Assembly (NCBI RefSeq): GCF_001570925.1
Contig: NZ_BCSP01000002.1
Span: 124,001 to 188,000 of the forward strand
Source of the DNA: [Zimmermannella] bifida NBRC 103089
GTDB taxonomy: Bacteria > Actinomycetota > Actinomycetes > Actinomycetales > Microbacteriaceae
Direction of reading: 5' to 3'
Length of the DNA stretch: 64,000 bases
Every line of letters starts with the position of its first letter. The first letter of the stretch is position 1. Positions 49,783 to 57,845 of the stretch are shown here, piece by piece. The position numbers were made by a program, and so were the translations under genes. The notes beneath the pieces are model-generated. The model did no database searches and was not told the origin of the DNA. It was given only the letters and a program-made list of their open reading frames with translations.

Positions 49783-50667
49783 GTGCAGACGCTTCTCGAT
49801 CAGATCATTGACGGTGCTACGGATGACTCTGTCAGCACAGTCAATCTTCTCCGAAAGGTACAGATCGCGGCTACACGAGTTGGTGCAGATGACGTTTCGG
49901 AGTGGACGAAACGGGAGCTTGCAGGGTACGACGATGAAACGGACCTTCCTGCCTATCGCTCGACGATCACTTCGGTAACAGGTCTATTTACCGGCCCCTT
50001 TCAGAGCCAAATCAAGCAGCCGCTCCCGCCGCATCCCGACTTCATTGACCAGTTCACTATTCGGATGCGTCAGCCGCTGGCGGAGTTACAAGCGTTTGCT
50101 TCTGGTGAAGATGACCCGCAGCTGAATTGGCCTGCGTGGGAAGTCAAGCGCTACGAGGCAGCGGGGATCTTCGGAATTGAGTTTTACGGACTCTTCAGCG
50201 CCTGGAACTCCATCCCGCGACAGTCTTTGATGGGGATCATCGACACGATCCGAAACAAGGCGATGGAGTTCGCTCTTGCTCTTCAGACTCAGTTCCCTGA
50301 GGCGGGAACTGTCGGTGGACCATCGTTGTCTACGGAGCCTTCCCTGGCTCCGGTTGTGTTCAACACGACAAACAACATCTACGGCAGTGGAAATAGCGTA
50401 GCGACAGGGTCGAACATTTCTCAGAAAGCCAAGCTGCTCGGAAATAGAGATGAGTTCCTTCGCCAGGTTACGCAACTTGGCCTCTCTGCGGAAGACGCGG
50501 AAGAGTTCGTTGAAATTGTGGCCAGCGAACAGTCGGTCGAGTCGGAACGGACACGGGGATTCTTGTCGAAGGTGCGCACAGGAGCCGTACCGCTCGGGCT
50601 TTCGATCTCCTCGGAAGTGATTTCCGGTTCATTGATCGAAATCGGCAAGCTTTTCCTGGGACAGTGA
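49783..50667 (+). CDS. AbiTii-domain abortive infection protein
   Basis: A 294-residue protein. The N-terminal 60 residues (LLDQIIDGATDDSVSTVNLL, then KVQIAATRVGADDVSEWTKR and ELAGYDD) closely match the AbiTii family found in phage-defence loci. A middle soluble domain is followed by an Asn-rich motif (FNTTNNIYGSGNSVATGSNI) and a C-terminal region that may contact the membrane. The mechanism is not known. GTG at 49783 has a strong AGGAGG at 49772-49777. It is intact and convergent with the HEPN-like gene, 27 bp apart. Confidence 0.85.
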   Translation: MQTLLDQIIDGATDDSVSTVNLLRKVQIAATRVGADDVSEWTKRELAGYDDETDLPAYRSTITSVTGLFTGPFQSQIKQPLPPHPDFIDQFTIRMRQPLAELQAFASGEDDPQLNWPAWEVKRYEAAGIFGIEFYGLFSAWNSIPRQSLMGIIDTIRNKAMEFALALQTQFPEAGTVGGPSLSTEPSLAPVVFNTTNNIYGSGNSVATGSNISQKAKLLGNRDEFLRQVTQLGLSAEDAEEFVEIVASEQSVESERTRGFLSKVRTGAVPLGLSISSEVISGSLIEIGKLFLGQ

Positions 50668-50694
50668 ACTTTTCACGCTCCGCGGGTGTGTGAC

Positions 50695-51807
50695 TTAGCC
50701 GCGGCTTGCCTCGTGCTCCTCGTGCACGCGGAGGATCAGACTGCATGCGACCATCAACCCCTGGATCGCATTGCGGCGGTTGTATTGACGCGGGCTCACG
50801 GTATGGGCCGTTGCGTTTCGACTAAAAGTGCTCGGTATGCTGTCGCCCTGGTTGACGTGGAACTGCTGGTAGGTAGTCCAGATTGGCGCGAACGCGATGA
50901 ACTGACGATTACCGAATTCTTCGTAGGCTGCCGTTGTGCGCTTGCCGGCAGGGTGCGGGGTGTACTTCGTCCTCTCGCTACCGAAGTACATGTTGAGGAT
51001 CGCGTCGATGATGGACCCGGCCAGTGCCTGTGCTGCTTGGTAATACCCAGCGTCCAGAGCATCCAACGCCGCACGCGCCGAATCCCTGAACGCCTTAGTT
51101 GCCAAGGACTGACAACTATTGAGCACGACGCGGCAGTCTTCAGAGATCGAGCGCCATCGACGTCCAAGTATCTCGCGTCGTCTGCCGCGACCATCTGCTT
51201 CGAGGAGCGCCTGCGCAATCGACGTACGTGGAACTCCATACAGCGGGATTCCATCCGACATGACGACCTCTTGGACAGATTCAAACCGAAGACCATCGAT
51301 GGGCTGAAGGTTCTCAGGATAGAAACTTCGCTTCAGGTTTGCCAGCGTAGGGGCAAGATGCTTGAGCCAATCAGCTTGTATTGACGCGAACTGCGCAATG
51401 GCGCGATTAACGGTGTCTGAGACTCCAAGATCGACGCTATTGAGGATCGACTGTGTGTATGAGCCGAGGAAATCCTGGTTCAGCTTGAGCGCAGACATTG
51501 CGCCTTGTGGCATCTTGATGCCTGTGCCCTTGATGAACGATAGAGAATCCGAGTTAGTCTTGAGAATCGAGGCCAACGTCTTTTGTTGCGACTCGAAGAT
51601 CTTGGCCGTCGAGCCCATGTCTTTGAACAGCGACGCGTTGAGACCTAGATTTGGCATTTTCAGGCCCGAGAGTGCGGAGCCCTTGATGATGCCGATCGAG
51701 CGGTTGATCTGTGTCTGAAGCTGGGGTGACACGTGTGCCGAAAAGCCACTCAACTGTGACGACCCTTTACCTTCTGCGCCGCTGTCGTGAGTATCTTCCT
51801 CGCCCAT
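50695..51807 (-). CDS. Putative HEPN-like protein with RNATAH motif
   Basis: A 370-residue protein without a clear named family. The N-terminal half is helical and Ser/Lys-rich. The C-terminal domain has a helical pattern (AFRDSARAALDALDAGYYQA) and ends with RNATAH at residues 330-335, an R-x4-H pattern with Asn after Arg, as in HEPN RNase domains, followed by QYNRRNAIQGLMVACSLI. Similar C-termini occur in actinobacterial mobile regions. RNase activity is inferred only. It may act alone or with AbiTii, encoded convergently. Confidence 0.72.
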   Translation of the reverse strand: MGEEDTHDSGAEGKGSSQLSGFSAHVSPQLQTQINRSIGIIKGSALSGLKMPNLGLNASLFKDMGSTAKIFESQQKTLASILKTNSDSLSFIKGTGIKMPQGAMSALKLNQDFLGSYTQSILNSVDLGVSDTVNRAIAQFASIQADWLKHLAPTLANLKRSFYPENLQPIDGLRFESVQEVVMSDGIPLYGVPRTSIAQALLEADGRGRRREILGRRWRSISEDCRVVLNSCQSLATKAFRDSARAALDALDAGYYQAAQALAGSIIDAILNMYFGSERTKYTPHPAGKRTTAAYEEFGNRQFIAFAPIWTTYQQFHVNQGDSIPSTFSRNATAHTVSPRQYNRRNAIQGLMVACSLILRVHEEHEASRG

Positions 51808-51974
51808 GCGGTCAGTGTATCGGCGGCTCTTGCCTCGGTAGAAGTTCAGGCGTAGCTTGGAAGTAGGTGACCTCTACCTGCTACGCCATCACTGGTCGTG
51901 ATGGCACGACGTGCGGCTCCGGTCGAACGGTCCTTCTACTACCTGTCGCCTCCTGACAGGAGAGGACTGTTCCC

Positions 51975-52304
51975 ATGCTTCGCTTCATTTGGATCGCCAG
52001 CCTATACGTCCGCGCGTTCATGCGGCGGCTCATGCCGACGAACATCGTGCTCGACAAGCTCCGCAGCCGCCGCGGCTTGAAGTGGGGCATCCCAGCGATG
52101 CTGCTTGTCGTCGTCTACTTCTACCTCGCAGCGCTCATGAGCGTGCTCGTCGAGCACGATGCTTCCAAGTGGCTCTACCCGGTGATGGTCGTGTGCGTCT
52201 GGAACGGGTTCAAGTTCCTCCTCTACGGCCCGGTATCGCTGGTGCTTCTGGCGCGCGTGCGTGCGGCTGAACGCCACGCCATCCGAAGGGCGAGTATCGC
52301 GTAG
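51975..52304 (+). CDS. Small membrane protein common in actinobacterial mobile islands
   Basis: A 109-residue protein with a basic N-terminus (RRLMPTNIVLDKLRSRRGLK), two or three hydrophobic segments (WGIPAMLLVVVYFYLAALMS, LYPVMVVCVWNGFKFLLYG, VSLVLLARV) and a basic tail. Homologues are sometimes labelled sulfate permease, but it is far too short and lacks the family motifs. Function unknown. AGGAGAGG lies 10-17 bp upstream of the ATG. It sits beside the DprA-like pseudogene, a common pairing. Confidence 0.78.
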   Translation: MLRFIWIASLYVRAFMRRLMPTNIVLDKLRSRRGLKWGIPAMLLVVVYFYLAALMSVLVEHDASKWLYPVMVVCVWNGFKFLLYGPVSLVLLARVRAAERHAIRRASIA

Positions 52305-52375
52305 CTCGGTGAGACAGCGGACGGAACTCGCTGCGCACCTATGGGGCGAAGACCGATCGTGAAGGAGCCCCGCTG

Positions 52376-53365
52376 ATGTCTACGCTCACTGATCTCGCTC
52401 GGGATAAGCGATCCGCCCGGATGGTGCTCGCCATCGTCGGCACACCGAACCACGCACCGACCGGAAATCTCATCGCAAGAGTCGGCGCGGCCGATACCGT
52501 CGCGTTCATCGAGAACGATAACGAGAGCCCGGCATAGGCGACGCCGAAGCGCCCGTCTGGCGGGAACCCGCGCGGACCCGGATGAGCCCGGATACCGTCG
52601 CCCGTCTCATCGAAGATGGCGAACCTTATCGATTCATTACGCCGACCGATCCAGAATCGCCGGTGCTGCTGAGCGAGCTGGGCGGACGTGCGCCGTACGG
52701 GCTCTGGACTCGAGGCCATACTGACCAACTCACCGGCACCCCACACAAGACCATCACGTTCGACGGAGCACGCGCCGCCACTGCCTACGGCGAAGAAGTC
52801 ACGAAGGTCTTCGCCGCCGACCCCGTACACAGCAACTACACGAACGTCTCCGGCGGAGCGCTCGGCATCCAAGGAGCAGCCCCACCGCGGCGCGCTCTCC
52901 GGCGGTGGCAGCACGATCGCCGTACTCGCCTCGCGCGTGAACCGAGCGTATCCGTCGGCGCATACGGAGCTGTTCGAGCGGATCAGGCAGAACGGCGTCC
53001 TCGTCTCCGAGAACGCCACCGGTGTCTCACTGACCCGGCAGCGATTCTTGGATCGTGCCCGCGTGCCGGCTGCGTTCTCCGATGCGACGGTGACCGTCGA
53101 GGCAGGTGTCCGGGCCGGGGCGATGGTCACGGCGAACGAGGCCCGGGATATTGACCGGTTCTTGTGCGCGGTGCCGGGATCGGTGATGAGCGCCGCCAGT
53201 TACGGCCCGAACCTCTTGCTTCAGCAAGGTTGGGCACATGCTGTCACTGATGCCGTGGACATCCGTGAACTTGCGCAGCACGGGCAGATCACCCGAACCT
53301 CGCCTCGGTTCGCTACGCGGGCTCCCGAGGCCACGCAGGAGCCGTTGGAAATGCGAACCCTCTAA
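52376..53365 (+). pseudogene. DprA-like DNA-processing protein with two frameshifts
   Basis: The reading frame follows a mobile-island DprA/SMF homologue. The first 53 codons (MSTLTDLARDKRSARMVLAI) stop at TAG 52535. The sequence continues one frame over with VWREP, LLSELGGRAPYGLWTRGHTD and FDGARAATAYG, then returns to the original frame at ALSGGGSTIAVLASRVNRAY to the end (SENATGVSLTRQRFLDRARV, TVTVEAGVRAGAMVTANEAR, PGSVMSAASYGPNLLLQ). The shifts are explained by a missing G at about 52531 and an extra C in the CCCC run at 52880-52883. ATG at 52376 has AAGGAG upstream. It is either a true pseudogene or homopolymer sequencing errors. Confidence 0.8.
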
Positions 53366-54021
53366 CGCTGGTCCTCTTGCATGCTCGAGCCGTGGCTGGA
53401 CGGTCCGAGCATGTCGTGTGTAATCCATTCCGGATACCAGGAAAGAAACGACTCCGGCTCGGTCGGGACACGGTCGTAGTCGACGCCGCCATCGTCGGAG
53501 AAGATGAACCCGCTCGTGAGGCGTGCGAGCGCGACGGCCACATATCCGGCGAGAATCCGCGTCTGGAGCGGCTGCGCTGCCTGCATCCGCAAGAACCAGC
53601 AGTGCTCAACCTGAGCGGCCTTCTCGAACGGGAATCCAGCGAGTGTGCCGATCTTCGCCGCCCGTTCGGCATGGTCAGCAATCACCGCCGCGTGCGAGAC
53701 ATCTTCGAACTCGTTGACGTCGTCGTCAAGGTAGAAATCGAACGCGTACTCAATGACCGGGAACGAGAGCCACCCGTAATCACCGTCACGGAAGTCCAAC
53801 GTCTCGGCCTCATCGTCGAACCTGGCCCAGCGCTTCCCGCCGGGCATGTCCATCACGCGTTCGATATGCGGACGGAGATCAGCGTCAGATAGGTCGCCGA
53901 TGATCTCAGCCAGGTAAGGATTCGCACGATGTTCGATCAGCACCGCCTGGACCTCGTCCGCGAGCTCCTTGAACGTTGGCAAGTGCGACGACGACGGATA
54001 CACCTCGATCACGGTCGACAT
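53362..54021 (-). CDS. Uncharacterised island protein
   Basis: A 219-residue acidic, apparently soluble protein, unrecognised. Notable parts are a helical N-terminus (FKELADEVQAVLIEHRANPY), the aromatic/acidic FPVIEYAFDFYLDDDVNEFE and a helical segment (TRILAGYVAVALARLTSGFI). ATG at 54021 follows GGAAAGGAG, which supports it over an earlier in-frame start at 54105. Its stop overlaps the DprA-like end by three bases. A copy of the 45-bp hairpin repeat lies 62-106 bp upstream. Confidence 0.7.
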   Translation of the reverse strand: MSTVIEVYPSSSHLPTFKELADEVQAVLIEHRANPYLAEIIGDLSDADLRPHIERVMDMPGGKRWARFDDEAETLDFRDGDYGWLSFPVIEYAFDFYLDDDVNEFEDVSHAAVIADHAERAAKIGTLAGFPFEKAAQVEHCWFLRMQAAQPLQTRILAGYVAVALARLTSGFIFSDDGGVDYDRVPTEPESFLSWYPEWITHDMLGPSSHGSSMQEDQR

Positions 54022-54082
54022 CGTGGTGCTCCTTTCCAGTGTGGCCTGCGGCAACCCTATGGTGCGAGCGGCTGCGGTAGAT

Positions 54083-54127
54083 AGGAGAACAGGCCCGCGT
54101 CTCACCTAGAGAAGCGAGCCTGTCGTA
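54083..54127 (-). repeat. 45-bp hairpin repeat, copy A
   Basis: It matches copy B (55756-55800) at 43 of 45 positions in the same orientation. On the minus strand, 54123-54089 folds as a 10-bp stem, 1x1 mismatch, 4-bp stem and 5-base loop. It lies after the abi gene and before the 219-residue gene. Two further stems (CCAGC/GCTGG and one at about 54137-54195) lie beside it, and may be part of the same RNA or end the abi transcript. Confidence 0.85.
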
Positions 54128-54203
54128 CTGCTGCCAGCCTACGGAAGCTGGCTGCCTCGAAGCGCCCCCGGATCACGCGCAGCGCTTGAGGCGAGGGTGA
54201 CGG

Positions 54204-55706
54204 TCAGAGAGTGAAGGTGTCTGTAGCGTTCACACGATCGATGGCTTCCCGGAACTCGTCTTCCGTGACGTGCTCAAGCAACTGCTGAGGCGACATGGCC
54301 TGGCCGTCGGACGATACCGGTAGGTCTGGGTTGGGCGTCTGCCACCAGGTGATGAGCGCCTGTGACAGGGCTGTCTTCTCCGCTTTGTCGGCTTTGTGGG
54401 TGAGCTGCTGGTTGATGTCGCCGACGGCGTCGATCATCTTGCCGTCACGGAACTGGAATTGGGGATAGTGCTTGGCCTTGCCGAGGTTGATCTCGATGAG
54501 GCAGCCGTAGTACAGATAGGTGCGAAGCTGGGTGCGTTGTGCAGCGGCGAGGCTCCGCGGTGACGTTGCGGAACTGTCTGTACGTACCTGCGCCGCCGTA
54601 AGCGCCGCCCGGGCCTGGGCTGTGGTGAACGACCGAGCTTGGTCAAGGAGTCCCGCGGCGGTCATCGCTTGCGAGTCCAACCTGAAGCGCGGGTCCCACA
54701 GCTCCTCGTTCTCCCATCCCTCTGGGAAACCGAGTTGCTGGAGACGGAAACCAACCCGCTGGGCCTGCCCTGTGATGAACTCCACCACATCGAGCACGCT
54801 CCGGTCATCGGGCGCGATACTCAGAATGAGGTAGCGCAGGATCGACAGGACACCGTAAAGACGATTCGACACCGTGCTCATCCCGAGCTGCTGGAGCAGA
54901 TGCTGATCATCGTTGCGGACGGCACCGGGAGCATCGATGATGACGTCAAAGACGCGATTCCAAACACGGCCGTAGTGGGCGCAGATGTTCCTAACCACGC
55001 GGAGCGCATTGAGCCAGTTCGCGAACGCGCCGCGATCTCCCTTACCGTCCGCCGTATTCACCTGGAATCGTGCCGCGAGGATCTCCTGATCAAGCTGCGG
55101 CATCAGCGTGTAGAGGTTACTGAGCACACCGAAAGACATCACCTCGGTCGCAACCCAGATCGGTAGATGCGGCCCGTACTTCTCACGGAAGTGCAGCACG
55201 AACTCATCCCGGGCGCGGGATTCGTGCCTCTCGTACTCAATGAGCCACTCGGTATACGCAGTCGTCGGCTCCTGTGCATGACCGGGCTCAGCGGGGCGGA
55301 GTGCTCCGAGGACTTCGGGCTTTCGATGCGCAAACAGGTCGACGGCACCGAGCCGGTGGCCGATGAAGAACCGCAGCGAGATCTCCAACTGGCTCAGCAG
55401 AGCACTGAGTCTGGTGCGCAACTCCTGATCGAAGTCGTAGACCGAGACCACTTGCTCCAGCTTGGTTCCGGGGCGGAACGTATCGAGGCGGTTCTCTCGA
55501 CCTTCGTCGTTCAGCGTCGGAACGGGAGCAGGCTGGAACTCCCGGTAGGGATGTCAATAGCCAGAGAGCCTGTAATAGCCATACCGTTCCAGTACCGCGG
55601 CAGCGAACTCATCTGAACCACAATCCATGCCGCGTGCACGCAGCCGCCGGATCTGGGCAGGAATCGACAAGAAGGGCTTCGCGTAAGAGCTGTCCAGATT
55701 CTGCAT
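54204..55706 (-). pseudogene. Abi-family (AbiF/AbiD-like) protein with one in-frame stop
   Basis: A roughly 500-codon Abi gene. From ATG 55706 it reads PFLSIPAQIRRLRARGMD, YGYYRLSGY, then a TGA at 55554-55556 where family members have Trp (SGYWYP), then the same frame continues HPYREFQPAPVPTL, TFRPGTKLEQVVSVYDFD through VVRNICAHYGRVWNRVF, which carries the HEPN-type RNxxxH motif. The rest (to 54204) is unbroken. An internal ATG at 55451 could start a shorter protein lacking the N-terminus. A single TGG to TGA change explains the stop. Such proteins are toxins of abortive infection systems. ATG at 55730 is an alternative start. Confidence 0.85.
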
Positions 55707-55755
55707 GCACTCGCTGTCCTCACGAGGCATGCCCCGTTGGAGTACCTCGGCCAAA

Positions 55756-55800
55756 AGGAGAACAGACCCGCGTCTCATCTAGAGAAGCGAGCCTGTCGTA
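55756..55800 (-). repeat. 45-bp hairpin repeat, copy B; possible abi-associated RNA
   Basis: It lies 50 bp upstream of the abi start on the minus strand, directly after a good promoter. The hairpin (55796-55762) has the same shape as copy A; the two differences fall in the loop and as a G-C to G-U pair, so structure is preserved. A small RNA motif is known near abiF genes; whether this is it needs a covariance search. Transcript start would fall near 55801-55804, just before the hairpin. Confidence 0.8.
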
Positions 55801-55809
55801 TTAGTTCCT

Positions 55810-55838
55810 ACTCTAGGCGAGAGCCATCGGTCGGTCAA
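55810..55838 (-). promoter_or_regulatory. Promoter for the hairpin RNA/abi unit
   Basis: On the minus strand TTGACC (55838-55833) and TAGAGT (55815-55810) are separated by 17 bases, close to the vegetative consensus. It points into copy B of the repeat and the abi gene. Confidence 0.6.
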
Positions 55839-55866
55839 GCGCAGTGGAGATAACGCTCAGGAAGTG

Positions 55867-56385
55867 TCAGAACCTGAGACCACGCGCTTCACGCTGTCGC
55901 ACTGGCACCTCTGGTCGCGGTCGACGCGCCGCACTCTGCGTCGATTTCAGTGCCGCCTCGGCTGCGGCCCGGTCGCGCTTCTGCGACGTCGACTCCGCTG
56001 CAGCACCGAGCGCCGGATCGGCTCCAACCTGGTAGCGGTCCCGGTACGCGGCAACGACCCTGGCCGAGCGACGCCAGGCCGCCAACTGCTTCGGATCAGA
56101 CGGTACAGCGCCGAGCCCAACAACCCAGCTCTCACCTTCGTTGATGCCGCGGTCGAGCACCGCGTCAGCACGTGCCTCGACCAGCTCACGACGCTCCGTA
56201 AGCGCTCGCCGCATGTCGTCAGCCATGGGTCCGGCTGCTTCGGGAATGAGCCCTGCGATCAGGCGGGGCGCGGTGCGGGTGCGTCCGGAACTCGTGTACC
56301 GACTGGTCACAGCGGCGAGGCGGTAGCGCAGGACAGCAGCGATGTCATCGGCATCGTCGAACTGCCGCGCCGCCGCTGCGGACCC
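55867..56385 (-). pseudogene. Relaxase (TraA/MobF-like) C-terminal remnant
   Basis: About 170 codons of a relaxase C-terminus: DDADDIAAVLRYRLAAVTSR, APRLIAGLIPEAAGPMADDM, RRALTERRELVEARADAVLD and AWRRSARVVAAYRDRYQVG match the tails of actinobacterial conjugative relaxases. The nuclease and helicase domains are absent and the frame upstream is fused, out of frame, to the end of an excisionase. It marks the remains of a conjugative or mobilisable element. The stop at 55867 is followed by sequence with no further part. Confidence 0.7.
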
Positions 56386-56533
56386 AATAATCGATCTCAG
56401 TGGCCTGGAACTTCCAAAGCCTGCCAACCTTGTGGGCGGGCATGTTCTTCTCGGCGATCCACGTGTAGACGGTGTCTTTGGTGACGCCGAGGTGCGCGGC
56501 AATGTCGTCAGCTGACAGCCAGGGCTCGGTCAT
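56345..56533 (-). CDS. Excisionase/MerR-like HTH protein
   Basis: A 62-residue protein: WLSADDIAAHLGVTKDTVYT and WIAEKNMPAHKVGRLWKF form the winged helix typical of excisionases and of HTH partners of actinobacterial islands. ATG at 56533 follows AAGGAGG, which fixes the start. Its last residues overlap the relaxase remnant in a different frame, suggesting a deletion joined the two. It is not next to an integrase. Confidence 0.8.
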   Translation of the reverse strand: MTEPWLSADDIAAHLGVTKDTVYTWIAEKNMPAHKVGRLWKFQATEIDYWVRSGGAAVRRCR

Positions 56534-56694
56534 GCGCGTTCCTCCTTGTGGGCCACCTATGGCTACGCATTGATCATATCGGTGCAGACCCTGTTGAGCC
56601 GGGTCTTTCCGGTCCTCAATTGGTCCCGACGCCGACCGGCCGAGCGTCATCGATCAGTGATCATGTGCTGGGGCCCGAGCGTCGCTGTGGTGCG

Positions 56695-57405
56695 TCAGGA
56701 GACAGAATCGCTGTTCCAGCTCAGGGTGTTGTCCGCAGAAAACTGATGCACCTGAACGAGGCCCGGACGCCGCGCTGCCAAGGCCAGTGATGTTTTATCC
56801 GGCACCGAGTCGTCAGTCGTGCCTTGCAGAATCAACGTTGGCATGGCGAGCTGCGGTGCCCAACTCGTGTAGCTCATTGCGTGCAGCGAAATGGGTCCCG
56901 GTAGACCGAGTACCCGAGCGAGATGTCCTCGGTTGAGCCACGGTGTTGCGAGATCACCGGCGCATGCGGGTAGTCCTGCTCGTGTGCAGTTCGAGCGGAT
57001 AACGCTTCGCCAGTCGAGCACTGGAGAGTCGAGAACCAGCCCAGCCATGAACGGTGCGAGGTGCGGGCGCATCGCGAGCCTGATGGCGATCGCCCCGCCC
57101 ATCGAACAGCCGAAGAGCATGACCCGCTCAGTACCGCGTTGGAGCGCGTAGTGGATCGCTGCTTCGATGTCGTCGGCCTCAGCCCAGCCAAGCGTTGAAC
57201 GGCCTGTGCCGACGGTGGGGCCTTCTCCGTCGTTGCGGTAGCTGACGGCGAGTGACGTGCATCCGTGCTCGGTGGTGACTTGGACGCCACGCAGGGTTCC
57301 TGCGCGGGTGCCTCCGAGTCCGTGGATGTGGATCGCCCAGGTCGATGAGCCGTCGACCTTCCACGCAGGGCAAGTGCGGCAACCAGAACCGGAGACCCTG
57401 TAACC
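56695..57405 (-). pseudogene. Alpha/beta hydrolase remnant
   Basis: The frame reads TWAIHIHGLGGTRAGTLRGV, GWAEADDIEAAIHYALQRGT, ERVMLFGCSMGGAIAIRLAM with the nucleophile Ser, LVLDSPVLDW and PTLILQGTTDDSVP with the acid Asp, and ends SADNTLSWNSDSVS where homologues continue. Upstream of about 57405 the frame no longer resembles the family and no start codon fits. Both ends therefore look cut. A C-terminal His is missing or displaced, so activity is doubtful. Confidence 0.65.
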
Positions 57406-57541
57406 AGGAGGCGTTCTTTCGGAAGATCTGCATTGATGAGGAGCGGGAAGTGCGGGTCGAGTGCCAGCCGTCCTATGAAGCACTCTCTGACATCGAGACA
57501 CAGGGCAATGCACTGAACTGGGCTGAGCGGGCAAAAGAAAA

Positions 57542-57600
57542 GGACGAGGTACAAACTTTCTCAAGAGTGGAGACTCTTGCCGAAGGTTTGAACCTCGTCC
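57542..57600 (-). terminator. Terminator of tRNA-His
   Basis: Just after the tRNA 3' end, a long hairpin: GGACGAGGT pairs with its complement at the base, CAAAC/GTTTG continues, and an inner CAAGAGT/ACTCTTG stem closes with a four-base loop. On the minus strand it runs into TTTTCTTTT. Confidence 0.85.
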
Positions 57601-57603
57601 ATC

Positions 57604-57680
57604 TGGGGTGAGTAACGGGGCTTGAACCCGCGACCTCCTGGACCACAACCAAGCGCTCTACCAGCTGAGCTATACCCACC
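57604..57680 (-). tRNA. tRNA-His (GTG)
   Basis: A cloverleaf is visible: acceptor GTGGGTA/TACTCAC, D-arm GCTC..GAGC, anticodon loop TTGTGGT, T-arm GCGGG/CCCGT with TTCAAGC. The extra 5' G (57680) expected for tRNA-His and an encoded CCA (57606-57604) are included. Its 3' end faces the decayed island. Confidence 0.96.
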
Positions 57681-57845
57681 ATGCTGACGCCACGAATCCG
57701 TGCGGCAACCACACGATCTTACATCATGTTTTGACTTTGCGGTAAGTCGTGCCCGGGCGCTCGTCTCGTCAGTGGATGAGGATGTGGATGCGGTGCCTCG
57801 CATCACGCAGGCGAGGCCGCGGGGGTCTCGCTACTGCTCGAGCAC

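Larger units (their letters stand above)
49245..57541. mobile_element. Decayed mobile and defence island next to tRNA-His
   Basis: Between the terminator at 49204-49234 and the terminator of tRNA-His lie pieces of a recombinase-type HTH, a DprA-like pseudogene, a relaxase C-terminus, an excisionase and a truncated hydrolase, plus AbiTii, HEPN-like and Abi genes. No complete integrase or insertion-sequence ends were found. The boundaries are approximate: the right edge is set by the tRNA-His terminator. Several genes carry frameshifts or stops, consistent with an old, decaying insertion. Confidence 0.55.

Noticed and set aside
54083-55800. Two similar 45-bp repeats considered as a CRISPR array
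   Set aside because: Only two copies, 1.6 kb apart with a gene between; no regular spacers.
57399-57545. Charged plus-strand frame (EAFFRKICIDEEREVRVECQ) before the tRNA-His terminator
   Set aside because: Looks coding-like for about 50 codons but has no start signal and runs into the terminator hairpin; could be the tail of a lost gene, not supportable.
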